This document shows, piece after piece, positions 22,110 through 32,722 of a stretch of DNA of 55,203 nucleotides. The translations under genes and the position numbers were made by a program. The first letter of the stretch is position 1; the number at the start of each line of letters is the position of its first letter. Below the pieces are notes generated by a model. The model had not been told where the DNA came from and did not search any database. It was given only the letters and a program-made list of their open reading frames with translations. Origin of the DNA: Didymodactylos carnosus (Eukaryota > Rotifera > Eurotatoria > Philodinida > Philodinidae); assembly GCA_905250885.1 (NCBI GenBank), contig CAJNOQ010000315.1, positions 1 through 55,203 of the forward strand, given 5' to 3'.

Positions 22110-22726
22110 TGTATTTGTTTCTTATAAAATACAATTTAAATCTATAAGGATAAAAAAATTGACACACTACTCCCAATATTTCAAACGAAAAGACATTCAT
22201 AGAAATTCAACAACAAGCAAATCCTTGTGATTCTTTTATATTTAAATCAGTATAGCGCTCTTATAAAACTACATACGTAACATTTTAACCCATCTTTATA
22301 ATCTGCCTTGTCTTACTTGATTGTGGAGTATTTTACTTTTATTCTCTTTGATTATTATACAGAGAACAGCAAAAGGAGTGTTTAATGAAAACATTCCGCT
22401 ATAGAAGTTTGAAAAAAGTAGTTGAATAATGTTGATTTTTCTAAAATACTACAGAAGAGACAAATTCATCGAAATAAAAATTGAGCACGTTGAAAATAAA
22501 AATAAATAAATAAGCAAGAAAAACTCTAATTTATAAATATTACAATGACCAAAAAAAAAGGTAATTGAAATCATGACTAATATAGGCATAAAACGAGATG
22601 AGATGAATGTTTTCGAACTATTTTTTTTCAGAATAAATTAATATAAAAATTATACAGCATATTAGTCTAATTTTTTTTTCATCAAATTAGCAAGAATATT
22701 ATTAGTAACGAAACCTGAAGTCTTTT
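22110..22726. other. Short spacer between BuGZ and MCU
   Basis: AT-rich with no gene. BuGZ and MCU lie head-to-tail on the minus strand, so this holds the MCU 3' flank and BuGZ promoter. Confidence 0.4.
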
Positions 22727-23884
22727 TCACATAATTCTTTGTAGTGGATCCTTCAACTGTTCTAAATCATGTTCAATAATCATTATTTCATTCTTCAATG
22801 CATTAAATCTTTGCATATCAAAATTCTTTTTTCTCAAAAGACGATGCAATAGTCTCAAATATAAATAATCCGCTAAATTCATATATTCATAATTTTGACG
22901 TCTCAATACATAATACGAATAAGAAATAAACACAGTCGAATAAGTGATAAAATAGGTTATCGGTTCCATAATATCTAACAAAAAACGATGATGAATCTGA
23001 AAAGAGAAGAGATCATACACATCATACACTTACCCCAACTATAATCAATCCATACAAGTCGAAATAAGATACCAGTTTGAAAACTCAAAAAGGCTAAACC
23101 ACTCCAGGAAAGCCTAGAAAAAAATGTTGTTAGGTTAACTAATGAATCAACTTCAGAAGAAAAAAACGAACATCTACAACTCAACGAATAACTTCAATCA
23201 GTAAATAATACTATACTATTAATGAAATAATTTACCATTTTAATTGTTTTATAGCTTTCATGGCTAATTCATGGTGAACCAATTGGAACGGTTGAATAGT
23301 ATCATTTAAAAAAGTTAATTGTTTTTCTAATTCTTTCTCACGTCTCAGAGCATAATGATTAATTCCAAGGTCATGATATAAACGTGTGATGGAATTTGAT
23401 ACATCAGATAAAAGTGTTTTAACAGGTTTTTCTACCGAAAATAAATACGGTGGTTGAACATCGTACGTTGTTTCGTTAATTTTTAATTGAAATTCTTGTT
23501 CAAATATAACTTCGATCGGTGTATTTCGAGATAATCGTGAACCATCAGATAAATGAATTGCGGCACGATCAATTCCACGATCTTCTTGTTGTAATACATT
23601 CAAAAAATCACCAACACTTGCATGAAATGGTTTTACCTAAATAAGGATAAGAACAAAAAATGAAAATATAACTGAAATTTTCAAAACAGACTCACCTGAA
23701 ATACGCATGTTTCTCCTCTTGATGGTAATGGAACGAATATATGAACAATACCATCTTTTACATCCACAGAAACACTATTGGATGCTGATGTATTTGTGGT
23801 ACCACTTGTCTTTAAAAATCGATTAAAATAGCTTAGTTTATTCTGCCGACAATAGAAGAAGAGTGTACGTGTGAAGAGACTCAT
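22727..23884 (-). CDS. MCU: Mitochondrial calcium uniporter pore subunit
   Basis: Four exons: 23884-23696, 23636-23236, 23113-23034, 22974-22727, giving 305 residues. The N-terminus is a plausible mitochondrial presequence (MSLFTRTLFFYCRQNKLSYFNRFLKTS). The matrix beta-grasp domain follows (~45-120), then a coiled coil (~150-190). Next come the first membrane segment, the pore loop YSWDIMEP (221-228) carrying the DIME selectivity-filter Asp224 and Glu227, and the second membrane segment. The C-terminal coiled coil (FDMQRFNALKNEI..LKDPLQ) matches MCU. It forms the inner-membrane channel that drives Ca2+ into the matrix with MICU partners. The pore is intact. The protein is shorter than human MCU (351), mainly at both ends. 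The DIME codons span the exon 3/4 junction. MCUb is the alternative, but the C-terminus fits MCU better. Confidence 0.94.
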
Positions 23885-24562
23885 GAGATTTGACTATCAC
23901 GACAATAACAATATCTACATGATTATCTAAAAAATAAATAATTGAACAGAGACTACGAGGGAGTCGTTACATCGTTAATAATGGACATAAAAGAAGAAAT
24001 AAAAGTTAAAATACGTTGATGATAGTATATAGAAAATACATCATCATACTAGTCTTGCATTTTTTCTGTCGGAGGCATTATAATTGATGTCTTGTCCATT
24101 TAACACTCTTCGAGATAAAAAAAAGTAGAATACAAGTGTAAGAGACAGCCCTTATAAGCAGCTATTACAACGTAAGAAAAAAGATATACTGTCCAAATAT
24201 GTAGATACCAGATGTTGATGATCTTTAGTGACCACATCATTTCATGTCAAAAAAAAAGAACTTCGAAGAGACATTGCAAAACTTTGAATATTTTTATCAT
24301 AATGCATTTTTATAAAAAATTTGACTAAAACGAGTATGCTACTTTATAAAATGTGAACATTGTTAATAATTGGACGGTTTGAAAATGGCGCTAAAATTAC
24401 ACATTTATACTTGTATTCATACTCTCATTACTAAACATAATTTTAGAAACTCCTTGTTAGTAGTTTCAATCATGTCTTTATATACACTTCAAATTCTTCG
24501 TATCTGCATAAAAAGAGAATATAATCACAGATAATAACGATAATAAAAAACTAGTAAATCAA
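23885..24562. other. Short spacer between MCU and DPCD
   Basis: AT-rich; no gene seen. It contains the MCU promoter side and DPCD 3' flank. A T-rich acceptor (TTTTTTAG) ends at 23927 on the minus strand. Confidence 0.4.
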
Positions 24563-25500
24563 TTAACTGACGCCACAATCTGTATCACCTTCCTTTTTCA
24601 TATTTAATTTTGTTAATTCATCTTTAACTTGTTTTTCCAATTGTAAAATTTCTTGTGGTTTTTTGTAATTAATAATTAACGTATTATTTGCATGTGTGAA
24701 TGATAAATTTGACTCATCAATGGGTAAATGACATCGATCGAGATCACATATAGAAAAGCGTTTGAAATATCTATAGACAAAGCGAATAATAATGCTCTGG
24801 TTAGAGAGGAAAAAAAGAGAGAACGTTACTTTTTATTTGTTGTTCTCAAAACAATTTCATGTTTATCTTTATCAACAGAGAGTTGATATGTCTCAAGTGA
24901 ATACGGAAGATTTCGAATACGAAATTCAAATTTGTCATCTTTGTCATTACGAGAAAATGTCGGCTAAAATCAAAGATGAGATAAAATAAACGTATGAATT
25001 AAGATACCACAACACTTACTGCGGCATTACTTTCAATCAAGCCACTTTGATCCAACGGCCCTTTTGGTGCAAGATTTTGTCCGACTTCAAACTGCCAGTC
25101 CTCAACATTTTCGACTGTTTTCAAACCGATTCCAGATGATTTACGACGCCATTTACGCACTAACATGAAAAACAACTTGCCAAGTCTTCATCAAAGAAAG
25201 GTATTAAGGAGCAGTTACACATATAAGACTACATCCTTAGTTTTTCAAAACAATGTAATTATACGATCTAAACTGACAGACATAAGCAGAAGAAAATCAG
25301 ACGTTACCTAACAAAACATTTGTCTTCAAATCATATTCTTCCACCATTTCAGACTGATCTTCAAATGTATAGTGTACTTTTTTCCGGTCTAAAAAAATGA
25401 CACAAACTATTGAACTGCAGTAGAAGAAAATAATACACATACCGTTTTGAACGAAACTGGCCTTTTTTGCAGACTTTAGTTTCTCAATCCAACTATTCAT
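24563..25500 (-). CDS. DPCD: DPCD, ciliogenesis-associated protein
   Basis: Five exons: 25500-25443, 25388-25308, 25159-25020, 24963-24830, 24770-24563. They encode 206 residues (human 203), colinear with DPCD. Diagnostic blocks are the N-terminal W..KL..A.K..F.Q (MNSWIEKLKSAKKASFVQNG), RKKVHYTFEDQSEMVEEYDL, LLVRKWRRKS, WQFEVG, IESNAAPTFSRND, FRIRNLPYS, IVLRTTNKKYFKRFSICDLD and LSFTHANNTLIINYKKP. The middle part has the beta-sandwich look of a CS/p23-like domain. DPCD works in cilium formation, including as an adaptor for the RUVBL1/RUVBL2 ATPases in axonemal assembly in other animals. That fits a ciliated organism such as a rotifer. Confidence 0.94.
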
Positions 25501-26890
25501 TTGATAATCGCGAAGAAGGAAAGCACAGTAAGACTAGACTCTATCTAAACAGAGGTAAATTGATAGATAAAAATACATCAATTTTCTCAATTAACATGAA
25601 GGCTTATGATAACAGAAACAAACTTCAATTGGCAACCAGCAAAGTATAAGCAATAGTTTCTTGCCGTTTTCGCAAGAAAACCACAGTTGATGATGAAGCT
25701 CCGCAGCAACGATATAATATAATTCGTTTACCACACTCTTCAACGCCTTGGTTCACAAATCCAATATCTACCCATTTCAACCTATACCGACTAATGCAGT
25801 TCTGCTGACACCATTAAGATAATTTACCGATAAAGTGTTTTTTTTGAAAACCACTGAACCATTACCAAGAAAGAAGAATGTAAAATTTCACTTCGGATTT
25901 TAACGAAGCTAAGAAATACCCCTCAACTTTCACTCGCAACTATGTTTTTCCACATTATACACATAGAATTGGACAAACGTTTTTATTCCCATAACTTTAG
26001 CCTAGGGTATTACAAAATGGTTGTCTGTGTGTCTGTGTGTGTGTGTGTGTGTATCTCTGTATGTGTGTGTGCGTAAAATATGGAAATATGGCTGTCAGAT
26101 ACTCTATGGATAAGCCAATCACAAGAGAAAAATAGAAAAATAGAAAGTTATTTTTTACACCAGAGGGAACATATTCAAGAAGATGACTGAAATAATATTT
26201 ACTGATGCAGAGAGAAAAAAGCCATGCAAGCTTTTTCTCTAGTTGGGGGACAGATGTCGCCGGAAAGCATTCGGTTTCGATAACATTAAAAAGTCATCGA
26301 CGAATAAGAAAAGCCAAAATATAGATAATTTATCATGGTGAATCCATCGGAAATACTTACAGTTTCTGTGGTCACCGATTAACAGAATCCAGCCACTTAA
26401 GGCACATAGCAGAATTCATCATAGAGGTTCAAGTAAAATGGCAAAGAGAGGCATGATTGGAAGAAAAGAGGAATATTACTATAACAACTAACCTTAAGAT
26501 ATTCTAAGGATTTTTCCGTAGAATTCGTGGATACGAATAATTCGTATAATTAATGGAAACGAATTAAATTGCACCGTTTAAGAGATATGAATCATGACGA
26601 ATTAAAGGATGTGAGTCATATATGAATAAGATAGACTGAAAATACGTAAAATTGAGAAGGAAATAGTGTTTTAAGAATGAGATGTGCACTTTTCATATCT
26701 ACCGTGTGTTCACTAGCTGACAGCAGTGCACCGCGGCTATGATATTTCTTGTGTTTCTGATTGCAAAACTCGGCTGAAAGTAATTTAATAAGATCAGGGA
26801 TATGCGGAAAAGTGATAGTTGCTCATGGGATATGCATTATGAAATAGAAGATTCTGCTTCTCTTTTCAGATTGCTATCTATTTAGACTGT
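25501..26890. other. Spacer with TG microsatellite
   Basis: No gene supported. It holds a (TG)n run at about 26023-26072 interrupted by TCTGTATG. The remaining sequence is unremarkable AT-rich DNA. Confidence 0.5.
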
Positions 26891-26893
26891 CAC

Positions 26894-26969
26894 ACACTTC
26901 GTTGCTCAGCTAAAACAAATAATGGCCCGCACCGAGAAACTTATTTGTTTTAGCTGAGCAACGAAGTGT
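26894..26969. repeat. Perfect 29-bp hairpin
   Basis: Arms 26894-26922 and 26941-26969 are perfect reverse complements (starting ACACTTCGTTGCTCAGC) around an 18-base GC-rich loop. The perfect match implies recent origin or maintenance. It may be a minimal foldback (MITE-like) insertion; no target duplication is obvious. Confidence 0.75.
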
Positions 26970-27080
26970 CTTTGATAATAGAGAATCGATTTCAGTTTTA
27001 TTTTTCAGAAAATGCTTGATCTGCCTTTTCTGTTCTCGCTTTTAACTTCTGGAGTTCTCTTCCTCCTGTAGAATTTCTTT

Positions 27081-27420
27081 TATGACTACATCAAGTTCTA
27101 CTTCTGGCACTTTGCCAGATGATATTTTTAGTTTAAAACCTGATCAATTTCTAGTGTGTTTGTGGAGCAAGAATATGGAGAATATATTAGAAAAATTTTA
27201 CAATTTCAACTTCTCGATGCAGTAAACGACGTTTAGGCAATAAGTGTAGACGTTCTCAGTATATTCTCTACGAGTCAAAAAATCCAATGATCAATGATCA
27301 GTGATATTCAAAAACAATAGACGATATCGGAGCGAGTGGCTCTGAAATAGAAAACTCCAGTTCAGAAGATTCAGAAGACGAAGAAGATTTAGTGGATAAT
27401 TGGGACAATGCAACAGATGA
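27081..27420 (+). pseudogene. Decayed coding-like fragment
   Basis: An ATG at 27084 opens a peptide (MTTSSSTSGTLPDDIF..LKPDQFLV). It continues after a frame change as FVEQEYGEYIRKILQFQLL, then breaks at stops. A further piece reads GSEIENSSSEDSEDEEDLVD, an acidic serine-rich tract. The pieces look like remnants of one gene broken by at least one frameshift and several stops. The family is not recognised; it could be a gene fragment carried by the surrounding repeats. Confidence 0.3.
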
Positions 27421-27429
27421 TCAAGGTCG

Positions 27430-28260
27430 CTATATTAGGTTTTTACACACCGGCCGAAGTCGCGGTTCGAGCGGCTTTTTTTCTTGATGTTATCGCCGGT
27501 ATGTGTTCGTTTTCCGTCCTTTTCTCTTCATTCTACATTTGTTTCTATGGCTCTGAGCGCGGTTGCCTGATGTTATATCTGACTGATGTTATATCTTACC
27601 GATCTAAGTGTTTTAAGTAAGAAACAGATGTGGAAGATGACCAGGGATAACAGTTCCAAAGCAAGAAAATCAGAAAGATCTCAGAAAAAGAAGCTCAGAA
27701 TCAGAAAATCAATAGACCTTTGAAGAAAAAAGGGCAGAAATGAGGCAGAAAAAGTTCCAAAAATCAGAAGATCTGGGATCCCTGGCAATTACTATCCTGG
27801 CGACACACTTGATACGACATCTTCCTGGCGACAAAAAATAGATAAAAATGTGGTTCCGGTATCGCGGCTTGCTGATACAAACCGCCCTGTCCAGTCAGAT
27901 GAAGTACGCGACAGCATCGAACCGCAGTTTTAATAACGGAAATCTCGGTCTCGAAATCATTGAAAAGCGTGGTGAAAATAAACCGAAGTTTCAAACCTCA
28001 AACATCGTATTTTAAGAAATTGGTACGCTGAGCCGTATTCATAGACAGACGTTTAGACCGAGGTCTATAAAACCGTAAAAAAGCGCGGTTTCAGATACCG
28101 CAATTTATTCTCACTAAACTACATCCCTTTGAAACCGCGGTTTTTCCCGGTGACGCCATCGCAACTCGATGCGATCAAAACGCGGCTTCTCAAAACGGTG
28201 GTTTTCATCGGTTTTTCAAATCGCAGTTTGGATCCAAGAAATCGCGGTTTGTCCTTACCT
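27430..28260. repeat. CCGCGGTT word cluster (with CAGAAA sub-cluster)
   Basis: GC-richer patches carry AACCGCGGTTT and variants (GTCGCGGTTCG, GAGCGCGGTTG, GTATCGCGGCTT, AACCGCAGTTT, AAGCGCGGTTTC, AAATCGCGGTTTG, GAAACCGCGG) more than ten times in both orientations. Between 27645 and 27775 a separate word, CAGAAA, recurs about nine times. No terminal repeats were recognised, but the block starts about 460 bases after the perfect hairpin at 26894. Confidence 0.6.
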
Positions 28261-28544
28261 AATATAAATGCCCTAGGCTTAAAATGTCTTACGTCAATTT
28301 GACCAAATGTACTTTACTTGCACTATTTTTATGAAAATCTGCATTAGAGATGTTGCTTTGGTAAATAAGACTAAAAGATCATCACGGTTCTTTTAACCGT
28401 TTAATTTAATTAAACGCTATACTAGACAACATAGGCCATCAACAACTTTTATTCTGCAGATAGATAAAGTGCACAGAAAAATCGATTTACTCGCAGTTGA
28501 TCCATGTCTTTACTGATTAGATACTCATCAGAGCTCCTATTGGT

Positions 28545-29040
28545 CCGCTCGGCTCGGATCAGGCGGGGCGAACCGTCCCAGAAAATTGTTCAGGTTGAAC
28601 AGGCCAACATTTTTTTCGGACCAGTCTGGCCAGAGAAATTTTAAAAGTTTTGTCCATATTTTCAGTTGAATTTGGCTATTTCCTAGTAACAGTAGATGTT
28701 ACTACACTGTAAAAAATAGTCGTAGATTAATAAACTATTGGTCTCAATAAACCCTTTTTGATAGTTTATTAATCTACGACTATTTTTTACAGTGTATTAT
28801 CTATTGAATTCTGTTGTCAATAAAACGCTTCTGTTTTCTTAATTAACTGATATTGCTGCTGAAATAATGCGTAGAAAAGCTTTTTCTGCGTTTTTCGCTA
28901 TAATAAAGTTGAATTTAGTCTAAAAAAAATATACAGTGGGGCTCGAGTCGGGCCAACCGATTAGCATGATAGGTCTGGTAGGCTTCGACCTTTTCTGAGC
29001 CGGGTCGAGCCATCAAATATTGGCCCGATTTTAGAGCTCT
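28545..29040. repeat. GGCTCG / GGCCCGA word cluster interrupted by a MITE
   Basis: GAGCTCC, GGCTCGGATC, GGCCAAC, CTGGCCAG, GGCTCGAGTCGGGCC, GGTCGAGCC and GGCCCGATTT recur in two groups, 28545-28635 and 28935-29045. The 90-bp MITE at 28705 lies between the groups. Confidence 0.5.
28705..28794. mobile_element. 90-bp MITE, Tc1/mariner type, TA target duplication
   Basis: Arms of 34 bases (28705-28738 and 28761-28794) are perfect reverse complements starting CACTGTAAAAAATAG. They enclose a 22-base loop, and the dinucleotide TA flanks both ends (28703-28704, 28795-28796). A CACTG-type terminus plus TA duplication is typical of Tc1/mariner-derived MITEs. No coding capacity. Confidence 0.85.
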
Positions 29041-29754
29041 GGTACTCACTAAAAAAATTTAACAAGTATCGGAAGCATTAACTGAAAACTATTTTCTGAG
29101 CCACTTCTTTTTTAAAGGATTTCCATAATCGAAATCGGTGATCCCGGTGTACATAACGTTCAATAAGTACAAGTTTTATACCATATTTGTCGCATTGATA
29201 TTGGTAAAAAAGAACCATGTATAAATAGATATAATCTATAGATCGATGGTTTTCATTCTGTGCAATTTATTAATCGGACAGTTTCTAGTGCACAGTATAC
29301 TGGATTCCATCCTATGTCTGTTTTTCTTTCTCAAACTTGAACAATCATCTTTCAGTAATTGTCAAAACACTTCATTTCGAAAGTCTGATGCAAAATGGCT
29401 AGCATATCGTCCAGAACAAAATAGAAAACTTGAAGTTTACTCAAGTTTACATTGTTTACAGATCAGAGAGTTTTTATTAAGATTTTGATTTTGTATTAAA
29501 TACCGCGAACATTATAAAATAGACAAACGTCGACGTCAATGAGGTTTAATTCTAACATAAAACAACGACCATAAAAAGAAGTTTATCGAATTGCCAACTT
29601 TCTCATTGACAATAGATATATAATGAAAAACAAGACGTATCTAAACTTCAATAGTAAATAAATTATTTCTGATTTTGAAAAGAAAAATAAATATGTATGG
29701 AAAACCAGCCAAATATTTTCTATAGTGCACCTCAGCGGTTATTGATCAATACAA

Positions 29755-32722
29755 CTAAAAGTTCTTTACCACTTCATTCATTTTATCAAGAAAAATATTG
29801 GCATGTTTTTCGGTAAATATCAGTGCCGGACGAAAACGGATACTAACATCACCGCATGGACCAATCATAACCGCTAAAGGAAAATAAAAACAATCTTGAT
29901 ACTATTAAAAGGATGTCAACTACAAAATGTCCATGTTCAATCTAACCTGCATTTCTCATTTTTGTTGTGAATTTGTCTCTTACAGATGAATTTTTCATAT
30001 CAAATGCGCAGAAAGTTCCCAAACCACGGGTATTTAAAATTAAATTTGGATATTTTTTACTTAAATCTTTAAGACCATTCAATAACACGTCGCCTAAAAA
30101 ATAAATTTTTATATATAAAAGAGCACATTGACAGTTCTAACGATAATACCAACCTGTTTTTCTAGTATTTTCAATTAAATTTTCATTCTTAACGGTTTTT
30201 AATATGGCATCTAGTACAAGTAATTTACTTGGTTCTCCCATCCATGTATTAAATATTCTGTATGGCTAAAAAAATGAAATTTGTCTAAGCTACCCAAACG
30301 TCTATAAGAAGAAAAACCTAATGTATCTACCTGTTTTGGATTAAACTCTTTTTTAGCAAAATAACCACCGGTCTGAAATTTTTTTGAAAATGTAACTAGA
30401 TCGGGTGATTCAGGTAAAGAAAAATGTTCGTGTGCCCAAAATTTGCCAGTTGCTCCTAGACCAGTTTGAACTTCATCAATAAGCAATGCCGCACCATTCT
30501 TAAATAAAATATAAATAATTTGATTATTAATTATTTACTAACACTAGATACGTCTATCTTAGTTTCGAATAACTTACTTTTTTTATTATTCGTTGTAAAT
30601 TTTGAAAGAATTCTTTTGATCCATGATAATCCCCCCCTTCTGATTGAACAGGCTCAACAATCGCACCTACAACCGGTTTATTATTTTTATTATATTCATG
30701 AAATAATTCTTCAATCTAAAATATTCAAATTATTAAAAAGACAATAGACATACAGTCATCTCTATCTACCCTAGCTAAACATCGTTCATCTTCTTTCTTA
30801 TTCTCTCTCTCATTCTCTTCTAACGGATATTTATAACGTGGAAATGGAGCTATTGGCCAATCAAATGTTGGAATGTCTAATTTATGAATTGCTTTAGAAT
30901 GTGTGCCTAAAACAGTAGTGATTCATATAAAAAGCACAAATTTAGATGATGAAGAAATAAAATTCTGTACCTACAGGCTAAAGCTCCTAAAAGGAAAAAA
31001 AGACATAAAAAAATGTGACAAAAATCAGAAGTTCTTAAAATATACCAATTGTTCGTCCATGAAAACCGCCTTCAAATGACATCAACGTTACATTGGGCGA
31101 TCCAGGTGCTTTATTGAGTAATGTACTTTGTAATTCTTCTTCCGTATGTGGTTTACCGTTACGTTGTTTTTCAGCATACCATATACAAATTGCTTTAAAT
31201 GCATTTTCATTTGAACAGGAACCACACATCATAGGTTGAATATGATCCATACCCTTTGGTGCAATCTTTAAGAGAGAATATTACAACGGTTTCAATATCT
31301 TTTTATGACATTTTTTACATACTGGATGAAGTGTTTGTTCAATTTGTTTTACATATTGTGGTGTTGGATTCACTCCTAAGGCAGGACGATTCACCAACTG
31401 ACTCTAAAAAATATACAAAATTGTCTTTATCATTTAATAATGAATAAAATGAGTAATTGAGAAAAAAATCTTACAAGATTTTTTGGATCTGTAAATACTT
31501 GTGTGATTGATGGATGATTGTAACCTGTGGAATAAAAGAAATCTATTATTTTCATTATTAAATTAAAATAAAAAAATTTGCACCTAACGGTAACGAAGCT
31601 ATTTGTTCATAAACATCGAGTAAAACATTGCCATCAACGTCTACGCAATAATTTCCAATGGACTTATCCACATCCAATATAAATGCGGTACTTTGAGCAT
31701 TCTAGATAAGAAAAACAAAACTTTTTATAGTCAAAATACTTAGAAAATTTTGTCATAGCAGCCGCGATCAAGACTAAAATATGAAACTCTTCCCGACTGT
31801 TAATTCTTGAGTTCATTAATTAAAAGACTGTGAATGAACTCCAATAAAAAAAAAAACGATTAATCGATAATCGACGGTTTTTTTACACGAATCGCAGTTA
31901 ATCGTTGGTTTTCAATAAAAATCGACGACATGGGTATGATCGCAGCAGTTTTAAGCTCATAACTATAAATCTTGTACGGTTTCAAGGCCTTAACGAGGAA
32001 CACTAGATATTTTTAAGGTCATAACCAGAGACTGCAAAATCGTAAATAAGGTCCTGAATAATTTGAAGATCGTTAATACACACCAAGAATACTTTTAAGA
32101 TTATACATAGGGGCTCTAAGGTTATAACTGGGCCCCCTTGGCAAAGTTACGATAATAACCACTGCCATTATTTATTTAATTAAGATCATAATTATAGCTA
32201 AGTTCAGATCATAATTACGGCGGGAGATGTAAAAACAACAGCAAAAATGCTAGGGTTCTAAGTATATAACTTACACTCCTCCTTCTTTTGGAACTATTCG
32301 GAGGAGTTTCACAACATATTGTTAGTAAGTAACAGAAGAAGATAAACCTGATATTAGGAAACTGAACTAACTGGTACTAGTGAACTGTCCTATCGAGTTT
32401 TACTTTTAAATGAAAGTTAGACCATTTACTGCTGTTATTGTCATTAATTGGTACAAAAAAACTTGATGAAAAAATGATTTAAATTTCTCTTATGACATTA
32501 TCTACCTGTGTCTTTTGTAATTCAGCGATGAGTTGTTTTGATTTTGGACCAGGTATTTCTGTTTTCACTGTCGGTCCAGATGGTTCAAGACTCAAGACAC
32601 TATTAAAAGCTATAAACAACATTTTTCATTTACTAAATTATTTCATATTATGTATCAATCTATTTACCTCTCGATTGTACGATATTAACGAATGGGCGTA
32701 GAATAGACGTAGTAGCTTTCAT
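29755..32722 (-). CDS. ABAT: 4-aminobutyrate aminotransferase, mitochondrial
   Basis: PLP-dependent class-III aminotransferase converting GABA and 2-oxoglutarate to succinic semialdehyde and glutamate in the mitochondrial matrix. Thirteen exons: 32722-32668, 32609-32506, 31701-31585, 31524-31475, 31403-31323, 31265-31046, 30986-30975, 30906-30770, 30715-30578, 30498-30331, 30265-30154, 30093-29947, 29873-29755; about 486 residues (human 500). The N-terminus looks like a transit peptide ([18 protein letters not shown]). Family blocks are [69 protein letters not shown], the PLP lysine in [10 protein letters not shown] (~344/345), [20 protein letters not shown] and IRFRPAL. Exon 7 is only 12 nt. 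Intron 2 (~800 bases) contains a word-cluster insertion; the other introns are short. The minus-strand acceptor TTTTTAG directly abuts the ATG. Confidence 0.95.
31800..32260. repeat. AAGGTCATAACT / CGATTAATCG words inside ABAT intron 2
   Basis: Within the only long ABAT intron, CGATTAATCG-type words (31855-31930) are followed by AAGCTCATAACTAT, AAGGTCATAACC, AAGGTTATAACT, AAGATCATAATTAT and GATCATAATTACGG (31950-32225). Small inverted repeats occur at the edges: GAGTTCATT/AATGAACTC near 31810-31845 and ACTCCTCC/GGAGGAGT near 32275-32300. The block is probably inserted DNA of the same class as the intergenic clusters. Confidence 0.5.

Noticed and set aside
26023..26072. TG-rich run considered as internal telomere-like repeat
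   Set aside because: It is a simple (TG)n microsatellite without the G-run of a telomeric unit.
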